From contig OZ220746.1 of NCBI GenBank assembly GCA_965117025.1, positions 1,116,001 through 1,180,000 of the forward strand: 64,000 bases of DNA, written 5' to 3'. The DNA is from VXPQ01 sp965117025 (GTDB lineage Bacteria > Bacteroidota > Rhodothermia > Rhodothermales > VXPQ01). Of the stretch, positions 17,638 through 26,230 are shown piece by piece. The notes beneath the pieces were generated by a model, which saw nothing but the letters and a program-made list of their open reading frames with translations, was not told the origin of the DNA and did not search any database. The first letter of the stretch is position 1. The number at the start of each line of letters is the position of its first letter. The translations under genes were made by a program, and so were the position numbers.

Positions 17638-18957
17638 TCAGGAGCCGGTGCCCATCGATTCCACGATGCGGATAAAACTCGTCAGAAATGAAGAAGCCAT
17701 GGCCCCGTCGATAATGCGGTGGTCGTAGGAAAGAGACAACCAGGCCATCTGCCGCACGGCAATCACGTCGCCGAGTTTCGGATCTTCGATGACCACCGGG
17801 CGCTTCTGGATCCGCCCGACGGCAAGAATAGCCACCTGGGGCTGGTTAATGATAGGGGTCCCCTTGACCCCCCCGATCGGACCGATGTTCGTGATAGTGA
17901 ATGTGCCCCCTTGCAGGTCGTCGGGATGCAGCTTTTTATTGCGCGCCCGGTCGGCAACATTCGCCACCGACCGCGCCAGATCGGCGAAAGATTGACGTCC
18001 TGCATTGCGAATGACCGGAGCAACCAGGCCGGTCTTGCCGATCGCCACCGCAATATTGATATGGAAATCGTCCCGCAGCATAATCTCGTCCCCATCCACG
18101 GATGCGTTCAGCACCGGATGCTCGCGGAGCGCTTCTATCGCCGCATGAACAAAAAACGGGGTATAGGTCAATTTGGCGCCTTCCCTCTCCAGAAATGCCT
18201 CTTTTTCCCGTTGGATGAAGGCGACAAGGTTCGTCATGTCCACTTCCGCAAAGGAGGTCACATGCGGAGAAGTCGCCTTCGAGCGGACCATGTGCTCCGC
18301 AATGATCTTCCGGGTACGGTCCATTTTAACGACCCGCACATCGGGCCCTTCGGCAGGCTCGACAGGTTGCGTCTCCGGAAATCCGTCTCCGTCCTCTGAC
18401 CGACTGGCCACGTAATCGAGCACATCCTTCTTCGTGACCCGTCCATCCCGACCCGATCCTGCAATAGATTCGAGTTCGGCAGTGCTTACCCCTTCCTGTT
18501 CGGCGATGGAACGCACCAGCGGGGAGAAAAACGAATCGCTTGCGCTCTCCTTCGGGGCGGCAGCGCCCCTCGGGGCGAACGCGGCAGCCTCGGTATCATG
18601 GTCGGACGACGGCTCCGGTGGATCGGGAGCAACCGGAGCAGGAGGTTCGGGCGCCGGCTCCGGCGCCTCGCTGACCGGTTCGGGAGCTGGTTCGGGAGTT
18701 TCGGGCGCTTCCTCGTTCTCGTCCGTAATCACGGCAAGCAGCGTGCCCACATCTACGGTCTCGCCCTCCGCGACCAGAATTTCAGCCACAATGCCCCCGG
18801 CAGGCGACGGCACATCGGTGTCCACTTTGTCGGTTCCTATCTCAAGCAGCGTTTCATCCTGCTCGATGCGCTCTCCGGGCTTCTTGTGCCATTCGACCAC
18901 CGTGCCCTCGGTGATACTTTCGCCCATCTGGGGCATGGTAATTTCAACCCTGGCCAT
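17638..18957 (-). CDS. 2-oxoacid dehydrogenase E2 (dihydrolipoamide acyltransferase)
   Basis: Core acyltransferase of a pyruvate, 2-oxoglutarate or branched-chain dehydrogenase complex. The 439 residues show an N-terminal lipoyl domain with the lipoylated Lys44 in GTDKVDT. A Pro/Glu/Ala-rich linker follows (about 85-140), then the E3/E1-binding domain (SPLVRSIAEQEGV to VTKKDVLDYV). The catalytic domain has the active-site motif SLSYDHRIIDGA near the C-terminus. There is one lipoyl domain only. E1 and E3 genes are not adjacent, so the substrate is uncertain; the sequence style fits a branched-chain or pyruvate type. It lies 43 bp downstream of hppA on the same strand. Confidence 0.93.
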   Translation of the reverse strand: MARVEITMPQMGESITEGTVVEWHKKPGERIEQDETLLEIGTDKVDTDVPSPAGGIVAEILVAEGETVDVGTLLAVITDENEEAPETPEPAPEPVSEAPEPAPEPPAPVAPDPPEPSSDHDTEAAAFAPRGAAAPKESASDSFFSPLVRSIAEQEGVSTAELESIAGSGRDGRVTKKDVLDYVASRSEDGDGFPETQPVEPAEGPDVRVVKMDRTRKIIAEHMVRSKATSPHVTSFAEVDMTNLVAFIQREKEAFLEREGAKLTYTPFFVHAAIEALREHPVLNASVDGDEIMLRDDFHINIAVAIGKTGLVAPVIRNAGRQSFADLARSVANVADRARNKKLHPDDLQGGTFTITNIGPIGGVKGTPIINQPQVAILAVGRIQKRPVVIEDPKLGDVIAVRQMAWLSLSYDHRIIDGAMASSFLTSFIRIVESMGTGS

Positions 18958-18999
18958 ATCCGCTTTGCGATGATTGCTCCCGGGAACCGCGAACGTATT

Positions 19000-21078
19000 T
19001 TATGCGATGAGCGGCGCAATTACCAGTGCCACCACCGCAATCAATTTAATCAGAATATTCAAACTGGGACCACTCGTATCCTTGAGCGGATCGCCGACCG
19101 TATCGCCTACTACCGAAGCTTTGTGGGCGTCGCTGCCCTTTCCATACATGGTCCCGCTGATGGAAATGTTCCCTTCGATCAACTTCTTGGCATTATCCCA
19201 GGCGCCACCGGCATTGGCCTGAAAAATAGCGAAAAGTACGCCGGAAACCAGTACCCCGGCCAGCAGCCCGCCCAACATGCTTTTGTCGATGAAGCCCACG
19301 ATAACCGGCGCTGCGATGGCCAACAGGCCCGGCGCAATCATTTCGCGAATGGCCGCCTTCGTGGAAATATCGACACATCGTGTGTGCTCGGCCGGAACCG
19401 TACCCTCGCGCAGCCCGGGAATCTCCCGGAATTGCCGCCCCACTTCGACAATCATGTGACCTGCCGCGCGGCCCACGGCGCCCATCGCCATGGCGCTGAA
19501 CACATACGGCAACATGGCTCCGAGCAGCAATCCGGACAAGATGCGCGGATTGGCCACATCGATGTCGGGTACCTGTGCCTGCTGTATGAACGCATTGAAA
19601 AGAGCCAGTGCTGTCAGCGCGGCGGAACCAATGGCGAACCCCTTCCCGATCGCGGCCGTCGTGTTCCCGACCGCGTCAAGTTTGTCGGTGCGCGCCCGGA
19701 CCTCTTCGGGCAACCCTGCCATCTCCGCAATGCCGCCTGCGTTGTCGGAGATCGGCCCGTACGCATCGACTGCAAGCTGAATGCCGGTCACCGACAACAT
19801 GCCCACCGCCGAAATGGCGATGCCGTAGAGCCCGGCAAAATGATACACTCCAAGAATCGCCAGGGCCAGAATGACTGCCGGAAAACCCGTGGAAAACATG
19901 CCCACCCCGAGACCGGCAATGATATTCGTGGCGGATCCGGTTACGCTTTGCCTGGCGATGCCATGCGCCGGGCGGCCCTGCGTAGAGGTGTAGTACTCCG
20001 TGACAAGGCCAATGGAAACCCCTACAAGCAATCCGATCAGCACGGCCCAGAACACACCCAGCGAGGTGTATTCCACACCCGCGGCTTCCCATTGCGCCGG
20101 CAACATGCCCCGGATGATGAAATACGCCAGTACGGCCATAAGACCCGTTGCTCCGAATTGGCCGGTGTTGAGCGCCTTCTGGGGGTTCCCTCCTTCCTTC
20201 ACTTTGACCACCAGCGAACCGAGGATCGAAACGACCACGCCGACGCCTGCAAGCACCAATGGCAGCGTAACGCCGCTCAGTTCCGCAATGCCGGCCTCTG
20301 CAAAGGAGCCGATGAACACGACGCCCAGGACCATGGCGGCGATAATAGAGCCGACGAACGACTCGAAGAGATCGGCCCCCATACCGGCCACATCCCCTAC
20401 GTTGTCTCCCACATTGTCCGCGATCGTGGCAGGATTACGCGGGTCGTCCTCGGGGATACCTTCGTATACCTTGCCGGCCAGATCGGCGCCCACATCGGCG
20501 GCCTTCGTATAGATACCGCCGCCCACACGCGCAAACAGCGCGATGGAAGAAGCCCCCAGCGAAAAGCCGGAAATGACCTGGATAATCTTCGCGGCTTCCC
20601 ATCCGGCGCCACTGTACACAAGAAAAAGGCCCCCAAGTCCCAGAACACCCAATCCCACCACGCTCAAACCCATCACCAGACCGCCCGAAAAAGCTACGTT
20701 AAGCGCAGGAGCCAGGCCGGACCGCGCCGCATCGGTCGTGCGGACGTTGGCGCGCGTCGCGACGGTCATCCCGATAAACCCGGCAAGTCCGGAAGCCAGG
20801 GCGCCGGTCACAAACGAAACGGCAATGAGCCAGGACGTATCCGGCGCAACCATACCCGCCACAGCCAGAAATGCGGCCACCAACACCACAAAAACCGAAA
20901 GCACGCGGTACTCCCGGCGCAGAAACGCCCGGGCGCCATCCGCAATGTACCCGGCGATCTCCACCATCTTGTCCGTACCCGTACTCTGGCGACCGATCCA
21001 GCGTGTCCGCAAAAAAGCATAGGCCAATGCCAGCAGGCCGGAAGCAGGAACGAGAAAAATTATCGTTTCGGCAGTCAT
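19000..21078 (-). CDS. hppA: Membrane-bound ion-pumping pyrophosphatase
   Basis: Integral membrane enzyme of 692 residues that couples pyrophosphate hydrolysis to H+ or Na+ export, with about 16 hydrophobic segments. The pyrophosphate-binding motif DVGADLAGKVYEGIPEDDPR and the later GNTTAAIGKG and DTVGDPLKDTSGPS motifs are intact. Ala followed three residues later by Gly in GNTTAAIGKG, in place of the Lys/Thr of K+-independent enzymes, indicates a K+-dependent pump by the published family rule; H+ versus Na+ cannot be separated here. The ATG at 21078 (MTAETIIFLV) shares its A with the pth stop (TGATG), so translation is coupled. Confidence 0.96.
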   Translation of the reverse strand: MTAETIIFLVPASGLLALAYAFLRTRWIGRQSTGTDKMVEIAGYIADGARAFLRREYRVLSVFVVLVAAFLAVAGMVAPDTSWLIAVSFVTGALASGLAGFIGMTVATRANVRTTDAARSGLAPALNVAFSGGLVMGLSVVGLGVLGLGGLFLVYSGAGWEAAKIIQVISGFSLGASSIALFARVGGGIYTKAADVGADLAGKVYEGIPEDDPRNPATIADNVGDNVGDVAGMGADLFESFVGSIIAAMVLGVVFIGSFAEAGIAELSGVTLPLVLAGVGVVVSILGSLVVKVKEGGNPQKALNTGQFGATGLMAVLAYFIIRGMLPAQWEAAGVEYTSLGVFWAVLIGLLVGVSIGLVTEYYTSTQGRPAHGIARQSVTGSATNIIAGLGVGMFSTGFPAVILALAILGVYHFAGLYGIAISAVGMLSVTGIQLAVDAYGPISDNAGGIAEMAGLPEEVRARTDKLDAVGNTTAAIGKGFAIGSAALTALALFNAFIQQAQVPDIDVANPRILSGLLLGAMLPYVFSAMAMGAVGRAAGHMIVEVGRQFREIPGLREGTVPAEHTRCVDISTKAAIREMIAPGLLAIAAPVIVGFIDKSMLGGLLAGVLVSGVLFAIFQANAGGAWDNAKKLIEGNISISGTMYGKGSDAHKASVVGDTVGDPLKDTSGPSLNILIKLIAVVALVIAPLIA

Positions 21079-21659
21079 CAGGTTACGTCTCGGTTGAATC
21101 GGTTCATGGCGACCGAAATGCCTTCGCACACGAACGCCTCTACGGCGTCGCGGGCCCGGATTACGGCCTCGTCAATGGACAATCGTTCCTGGGGGGAAAA
21201 CGGGGACAGGACATGCTGTACTTGTCCGCCTCGAGAAAAGTCGTTGCCGACGCCGATGCGAAGCCGTGGGAAGTCGTGATGGCCCAGGCGATCGACAATA
21301 TCCTGTACACCATTATGTCCGCCCGCGCTCCCGGAAGCGCGCAGGCGCAAACGACCCGGCGCGAGATTGATATCGTCCACGATCACGAGCATTTGCCGGG
21401 GATCCATGCGCCAGACACCAAGCAATGTGCTAATGGCTTTACCGCTGCGGTTCATGAAGGTCAACGGCTTGGCGATTCCGACGGGGTAACTGCGAATACG
21501 CCCCCATCCCAGCAATACATTCCCGCGTCCATGCTCGAAGACCGCTCCGGCACGTTCCGCAACCGCATCGGCCACCTCGAATCCGATATTGTGCCGCGTC
21601 GCTTCATATTCCGGGCCCGGATTCCCCAGCCCGACGATGAGGCGCTTCGATTTGGACAT
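21078..21659 (-). CDS. pth: Peptidyl-tRNA hydrolase
   Basis: Releases tRNA from peptidyl-tRNAs that drop off ribosomes. The 193 residues show the bacterial Pth motifs in order: GLGNPGPEYEATRHNIGFE with the catalytic His, TFMNRSGKAI, VIVDDINLAPGRLRLR, and SAGGHNGVQDI. It follows rplY by 15 bp and overlaps hppA by one base. prs, rplY and pth in a row is a widely conserved bacterial order, which supports the calls. Confidence 0.96.
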   Translation of the reverse strand: MSKSKRLIVGLGNPGPEYEATRHNIGFEVADAVAERAGAVFEHGRGNVLLGWGRIRSYPVGIAKPLTFMNRSGKAISTLLGVWRMDPRQMLVIVDDINLAPGRLRLRASGSAGGHNGVQDIVDRLGHHDFPRLRIGVGNDFSRGGQVQHVLSPFSPQERLSIDEAVIRARDAVEAFVCEGISVAMNRFNRDVT

Positions 21660-21674
21660 GGACGGCTACGACGA

Positions 21675-22322
21675 TTAGGCATCGCCCTCTTCACTCTCCT
21701 CTGCGGAATCGGTCGCCTCATCTGCATCTGCATCTGCATCGTCCGTTTCCTCTTCAAGCTCGTCGATCTCTTCCACCACGACGCGCGGCTGTACCACGGT
21801 AACGATGGTCTGCTCCGGACGTGCCATAAAGGCAAGACCTTCCCGTTCAATATCACGGATATGGATGGCGTCTCCAATGGACAACTCTGAAATGTCCACT
21901 TCGATGTGCGAGGGAATATCCCTGGGAAGACAGCGCACTTCCAGTTCATGCAGGATGACCTGCACGTTGCCCCCCTCACGCTGCCCGATGGGTGTCCCCT
22001 CGAAATGGACAGGGACAAGCAGCGTCAACATCTCGCCCGCCTTGAGCGCCATAAAATCGGCATGCAGGGGACGATCCGTAACCGGATGCAATGCCGCATC
22101 TTTCAGAATGCATCGAAACGTTTTGCCGTCCAGTCGCACCTCCACAATATGCGTTTCCGCCGTATAAACAAGCTTTTTCAGGTGCTCCTCAGCCAACTGA
22201 AAAGTTACAGGGTCCATATGATGCCCATACAAGACGCACGGCACATTGCCCGCGCGGCGAACGGCGCGGGCCGCTGACTTGCCGACTGCGCGCTTTTCAA
22301 CGTCAAACGTAAGAGTATCCAT
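21675..22322 (-). CDS. rplY: 50S ribosomal protein L25/Ctc, long form
   Basis: Binds 5S rRNA in the large subunit. The 215 residues comprise the N-terminal 5S-binding domain (KSAARAVRRAGNVPCVLYG) and the C-terminal TL5/CTC domain (LVPVHFEGTPIGQREGG onward). An acidic Glu/Asp/Ala-rich tail from about residue 185 is the kind often seen in salt-adapted or marine relatives. It lies between prs and pth as in many bacteria. It is the long Ctc-type version, not the short E. coli form. Confidence 0.94.
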   Translation of the reverse strand: MDTLTFDVEKRAVGKSAARAVRRAGNVPCVLYGHHMDPVTFQLAEEHLKKLVYTAETHIVEVRLDGKTFRCILKDAALHPVTDRPLHADFMALKAGEMLTLLVPVHFEGTPIGQREGGNVQVILHELEVRCLPRDIPSHIEVDISELSIGDAIHIRDIEREGLAFMARPEQTIVTVVQPRVVVEEIDELEEETDDADADADEATDSAEESEEGDA

Positions 22323-22370
22323 GATCTATGGAATACGGTGAATCGTGCAATGAATGCGAAAACCGCCCGC

Positions 22371-23318
22371 CTAATCCGCGAACAGCGTCGAAATGGAATC
22401 TTCCGTGTAAATGCGGCGAATAGCGTCCGAAAACAACTCGGCGACACTGACTACATCGATGCGTTCCGAGGAACGCTTCAGGGGTATCGTATCCGTCACA
22501 ACCACCTTGGATATTTCCGAGTTTTCTATCCGCTCATAGGCCGGTCCCGACAGCAGCGCATGCGTACAGGCCGCAACGATTTCCTTGCATCCCGCTTTGC
22601 GGAGCGCCCCGGCTGCCCTGGTCAGGGTCCCCGCCGTATCGCACATATCGTCAATAAGAATCACGTTCCGCCCGGCTACTTCGCCGATAATGTTCACCAC
22701 TTCGGCTTCGTTCTGCCGGGGACGCCGCTTGTCAATAACTGCAAGTTCAGCGTCGAGCCGCCTGGCGTACGACCGCGCCACCTTGATTGCGCCCACATCA
22801 GGGGCTACGACTACGACATTGTCGAGTTGCAACTTCCTGAAATAGCTCGTTAGAACACCGGATCCGTATAAATGATCCACGGGCACATCGAAGAAACCCT
22901 GAATCTGCGGAGCATGCAGATCCATCGTAAGAATGCGATGAACACCGGCCGTTGCCAGCATATCCGCCATCAGCTTCGCGGCAATAGAAACACGGGGCTG
23001 ATCCTTCCGATCCTGCCGCGCATAGCCGAAATAGGGCATGACCGCCGTGACCCGCTCCGCGGACGCCCGTTTTGCGGCGTCGATGAGCAGAAGCAACTCG
23101 ATCCAGTGGTCCGCGCTGGGCTGGGTGCTCTGAATAATGAAGAGATCCGAACCCCGTATGGATTCGCCATACCGCACGTAGATTTCCCCGTCTGCAAAAT
23201 CCTTGATCGTTAGTTCGCCGAGTTGTTGTCCGTACGCGGCCGCGATTTTCTGCGCCAGTGGCGGATTCGAGCGCCCGGAAAAAATGGAAATAGGGGTGTC
23301 CCTGACAGATTTGTTCAT
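22371..23318 (-). CDS. prs: Ribose-phosphate pyrophosphokinase
   Basis: Makes PRPP from ribose 5-phosphate and ATP for nucleotide, His and Trp synthesis. The 315 residues show class I PRPP synthetase features: FSGRSNPPLAQKIAAA at the start, YFGYARQDRK, DLHAPQIQGFFDVPVDHL, VAPDVGAIKVAR, and the PRPP loop VILIDDMCDTAGTL. Length is normal. It is the first gene of the prs-rplY-pth-hppA group. Confidence 0.97.
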   Translation of the reverse strand: MNKSVRDTPISIFSGRSNPPLAQKIAAAYGQQLGELTIKDFADGEIYVRYGESIRGSDLFIIQSTQPSADHWIELLLLIDAAKRASAERVTAVMPYFGYARQDRKDQPRVSIAAKLMADMLATAGVHRILTMDLHAPQIQGFFDVPVDHLYGSGVLTSYFRKLQLDNVVVVAPDVGAIKVARSYARRLDAELAVIDKRRPRQNEAEVVNIIGEVAGRNVILIDDMCDTAGTLTRAAGALRKAGCKEIVAACTHALLSGPAYERIENSEISKVVVTDTIPLKRSSERIDVVSVAELFSDAIRRIYTEDSISTLFAD

Positions 23319-23373
23319 GGTTAACGAATCAGCTTCAACCGGAAATGTTGTTCATTGTCTGCCGGATGCATCG

Positions 23374-23444
23374 TTGCCCGGGGAGGACTCGAACCTCCAC
23401 ATACGGCTCCAAAGGCCGCTGTCCTGCCATTAGACGACCGGGCA
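23374..23444 (-). tRNA. tRNA-Gln (anticodon TTG)
   Basis: Read on the minus strand, the acceptor TGCCCGG pairs with CCGGGCA, followed by discriminator A. The anticodon loop CTTTGGA carries TTG, and the T-arm is GGAGG, loop TTCGAGT, CCTCC. All four arms fold. CCA is not encoded. Confidence 0.93.
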
Positions 23445-23608
23445 AGAAGTCGGAAACAAGGGAATGAAAATTATCGCGCACATGCGGCCTAATCAACGAC
23501 CGCTGCCCACAGTGGTTTCTGCAACAGATGGACGAATTGGATCATATAATGGAATATGGGGTTCAGCAGTCGTGTTTTCGTCCCGTTTCTTCATTCCCGC
23601 GGCATTGC

Positions 23609-24274
23609 ATGCTCAGTCAGGCCGTTGAAGATTACATCAAGGCCATTTACCGGATCCGGCAAAGCGGGCAACCGGCGTCCACCAGTGACATTGCCCGCGC
23701 CCTGAACGTCTCCGCCGCATCCGTCACGAACATGGCCAAACGGCTGGCGCAACTCGGTCTGGCAGAGTACGAATCGTACCAGGGCGTCCGGCTGACGGAG
23801 ACAGGAAACAAGGTGGCTCTTGAAATCATCCGCCATCACCGCTTGCTTGAACTGTATCTGCGAAACGTGATGGGCTACCCCTGGGACAAGGTGCACGAAG
23901 AGGCGGAATTGCTCGAACATCACATTTCTGAAGAATTCGAGCGCAAGATTGACGAAATGCTGGGACATCCGACGCACGATCCGCATGGAGATCCCATTCC
24001 TACACGCGAAGGCGAAATCGCCGAACGCAACACCAACCCCCTCGCCGCCGTGGAGCCAGGAACGCATGTCGTCATCGAACGCGTGTCCGACGAAGACCCC
24101 AAATTGCTGGATCACCTCGAAAGCCTGGGCCTGTTGCCCGGAGCTACGCTCGAAGTCCTCGGAAAAGAGCCTTTCGAGGGACCCCTGAAGATCCGCCTAT
24201 GCGATCGGGAGCATATTCTCGGATACCAGCTCGCCAACCATATCTTTGTGGACGTTTCGGCCGAAAAGTCCTGA
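23609..24274 (+). CDS. DtxR/MntR-family metal-dependent transcriptional regulator
   Basis: Metal-sensing repressor of 221 residues. The N-terminal winged helix (VEDYIKAIYRI to RLTETG, residues about 3-70) is followed by the metal-binding dimerisation domain with HHRLLELYL, HEEAELLEHHISEEF and GHPTHDPHGDPIP, all conserved in the family. The C-terminal SH3-like FeoA domain (about 145-215) makes it the long DtxR/IdeR type. Fe2+ or Mn2+ is the likely signal; the choice is not readable. No transporter is adjacent, so it acts at other loci. The ATG at 23609 (MLSQAVEDYIK) fits the family start better than the upstream extension to 23528. Confidence 0.92.
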   Translation: MLSQAVEDYIKAIYRIRQSGQPASTSDIARALNVSAASVTNMAKRLAQLGLAEYESYQGVRLTETGNKVALEIIRHHRLLELYLRNVMGYPWDKVHEEAELLEHHISEEFERKIDEMLGHPTHDPHGDPIPTREGEIAERNTNPLAAVEPGTHVVIERVSDEDPKLLDHLESLGLLPGATLEVLGKEPFEGPLKIRLCDREHILGYQLANHIFVDVSAEKS

Positions 24275-24279
24275 AACGT

Positions 24280-25266
24280 TCACCCCGTCGCGTCGGCAAG
24301 CGCCTCCAGCACCACATCGTGCAAAAGCCCGTTCGTGGCCACAATACCCATGTTTCGCTCGAGTTGCGCACCGCACCGGAAATCGAGCGGCCTGCCTGCC
24401 ATATCCGTGACCATGCCGCCTGCCTCCTCCACAATGAGCGCACCCGCAGCATGATCCCATATATTCTCGATATATCCCGACCGTGAGGTCAGACGGAGGT
24501 AAATATCCGCATCGCCGCGCGCCAGCACGCCATATTTTGCCTGGCTGTCTATACGAAGCGAGGCGGCTTCTACACCCAAATGCGTCGCCACGGCGGCCAC
24601 ATCCCGGCGGGAGCCGTGATTTGATTCGAAAGGTTCGCAAAGCCGGGCTTGCGCGCCGGTTCCTACGGTACGCACCCGGATGGATTGCCGGGCCGCATCC
24701 CCGGTGTCGTGAAGAGGGGCCTGAAACGCCCCTTCCCCTCGATGCGCTGCAAACACGGCTCCCTTTTCATTACCCCCTTGCGCATCGCAGGGTAAGTCGG
24801 GACAAGCCATTGCCGCCACGGTGAGCTGCCCCTCTATGATCAACGCCAGAGCCACAGCGTACTGATCGCACCGCAGAAAGCCCTTTGTACCATCGATCGG
24901 ATCCAGCGTCCAGAAACGTTCGAAGTATCCGTCCACATTGCCCCGGTCGATCCAGGCGCATACCGATTCGTGCGTTGCGCCGGGGAGCACCTGCGCCACC
25001 TCGGTGGTCACCTTGTCGAGCACGCTTTTGTTTTCCGGCAGGCACAGCACGGCTGAATCCTCCTCGCCAATTACAGGATCATGCGGAAACGCTTCCTGCA
25101 GTGCATGGCATACGACCGCCTGGCTTCCAAAATCCGCTACTGTCACCGGCGAGCGATCTTCTTTCCTGATTGCCGATTGCCCCAGCGTTTTCTGAACGGA
25201 CATGCAGACACGCGCCGCCCTGCGCACCGCATGGACGGCGACATCGAACTCTGCCTGGTATTTCAT
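24280..25266 (-). CDS. 3'(2'),5'-bisphosphate nucleotidase-like phosphatase (Hal2/CysQ type)
   Basis: Mg2+-dependent, Li+-sensitive-type phosphatase of 328 residues that probably removes 3'-phosphoadenosine 5'-phosphate, a by-product of sulfate assimilation. The inositol-monophosphatase superfamily motifs are GEEDSAVL, WTLDPIDGTKGF and WDHAAGALIVEEAGG. The TKGFLR after the DPIDG motif is the eukaryotic Hal2/plant SAL1 form rather than E. coli CysQ. Its ATG overlaps the preceding gene's stop as ATGA. No sulfur-assimilation gene is adjacent. Confidence 0.88.
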   Translation of the reverse strand: MKYQAEFDVAVHAVRRAARVCMSVQKTLGQSAIRKEDRSPVTVADFGSQAVVCHALQEAFPHDPVIGEEDSAVLCLPENKSVLDKVTTEVAQVLPGATHESVCAWIDRGNVDGYFERFWTLDPIDGTKGFLRCDQYAVALALIIEGQLTVAAMACPDLPCDAQGGNEKGAVFAAHRGEGAFQAPLHDTGDAARQSIRVRTVGTGAQARLCEPFESNHGSRRDVAAVATHLGVEAASLRIDSQAKYGVLARGDADIYLRLTSRSGYIENIWDHAAGALIVEEAGGMVTDMAGRPLDFRCGAQLERNMGIVATNGLLHDVVLEALADATG

Positions 25267-25766
25267 AGAGTTGGATGGGTATCGCTTGCAGGATCCCCTG
25301 CAGAGACTGCTTCGAAAGGCGGAATGCGATCCATAAAATGGTCCGGGCGATCAGACGGCCAGCAGTAATGGCGCAATCCGTTGGTTACGGCAAGATAACG
25401 CGCCCCGACGACTCTGTTATATTTCGCGATCTGCTCGAACGCCGTGGATTCTATGCGCACCTCCGGCGCCTTGCATTCCACCATCAGGGATGGAACGCCC
25501 CGCCGATCATACGCGACAATGTCGGCACGGCGGGACATTCCCTGGTACTCGAAGTGCATCTCAACAGCAATCAGAGCCAGCGGATAGCCGCAATCCCCAA
25601 TGAGAAAATGCAAAAAATGCGCACGCACCCATTCCTCCGGAACGAGGCGCACATATTTTTTGCGTACGGGATCGAAGACGTATCGGGAATCTTTTTCCGC
25701 CCCCGATCGGATGCGAAGAGGGCAGGCCGGCAGATTCAGCCGCGGAAAGCCATCTGTTCCAGTCAA
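25263..25766 (-). CDS. HsdR N-terminal-like nuclease-fold protein
   Basis: A 167-residue protein matching the N-terminal domain of type I restriction HsdR subunits found as a stand-alone protein in many Bacteroidota. The PD-(D/E)xK core is visible: DIVAYD followed by MVECKAPEV, then FEQIAKYNRVVGARYLAVTNG. No helicase or methylase partner is present, so it is not a restriction system by itself; its function is unknown. The start is TTG at 25766, overlapping the stop of the small upstream gene, and its own stop overlaps the nucleotidase start, giving a tightly coupled three-gene set. Confidence 0.8.
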   Translation of the reverse strand: MTGTDGFPRLNLPACPLRIRSGAEKDSRYVFDPVRKKYVRLVPEEWVRAHFLHFLIGDCGYPLALIAVEMHFEYQGMSRRADIVAYDRRGVPSLMVECKAPEVRIESTAFEQIAKYNRVVGARYLAVTNGLRHYCWPSDRPDHFMDRIPPFEAVSAGDPASDTHPTL

Positions 25767-25984
25767 TCTTTCTGGATAACCGTTATGTCCGGCATGGTCT
25801 TGGGCCGACGATAGAGCGATCCCTTCGAACCATTGATCGAAACGTTTTGCTGAACCATATCCCAGTTTTTCTCAATTTCGGCTTCGTCTCCGTTGAACGG
25901 GGCCGAGCCGGTTCCGGACCGGCCAAAATCGAAAACGTAGAGGTTATTGGGAATTCCCAGAAGGACTTGTGTCGGCATCTGCAT
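25763..25984 (-). CDS. Small hypothetical protein
   Basis: A 73-residue protein starting MQMPTQVLLGIPNN and containing VFDFGRSGTGSAPFNGDEAE. I do not recognise a family and see no signal or membrane segment. It is supported by its TGA overlapping the TTG start of the HsdR-like gene. The longer in-frame extension to 26149 is Cys/Phe rich and crosses an AT-rich stretch that looks like a promoter, so the start is placed at 25984. It may be a spurious leader, but coupling argues for translation. Confidence 0.55.
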   Translation of the reverse strand: MQMPTQVLLGIPNNLYVFDFGRSGTGSAPFNGDEAEIEKNWDMVQQNVSINGSKGSLYRRPKTMPDITVIQKD

Positions 25985-26230
25985 AACGCAACAGGAAAAA
26001 CTTGTTGAGGCAAAACCGGAAAATGCATGGGGTGGGCATAACACATTTTCCGGTAACAAACCAATGGTAAACCGCCTTTTCTGTAAAGTTTCCTTGAAGA
26101 TGCGTTTTTTTGGGGGATTATATACAAAAGTTGACACCCCGCAAGGCAATCATTGCAGGAGCCCCCCCTTATACCTGATCTGTTCGCCGGAGACTTCGGA
26201 TGGAAGTCCCCTCCTATGCGCCTGGCGCGC

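Noticed and set aside
18598..21279. 893-codon open frame on the plus strand
   Set aside because: It lies wholly antisense to aceF/sucB-like and hppA genes that have clear families; its translation is Arg/His/Gln rich and resembles nothing.
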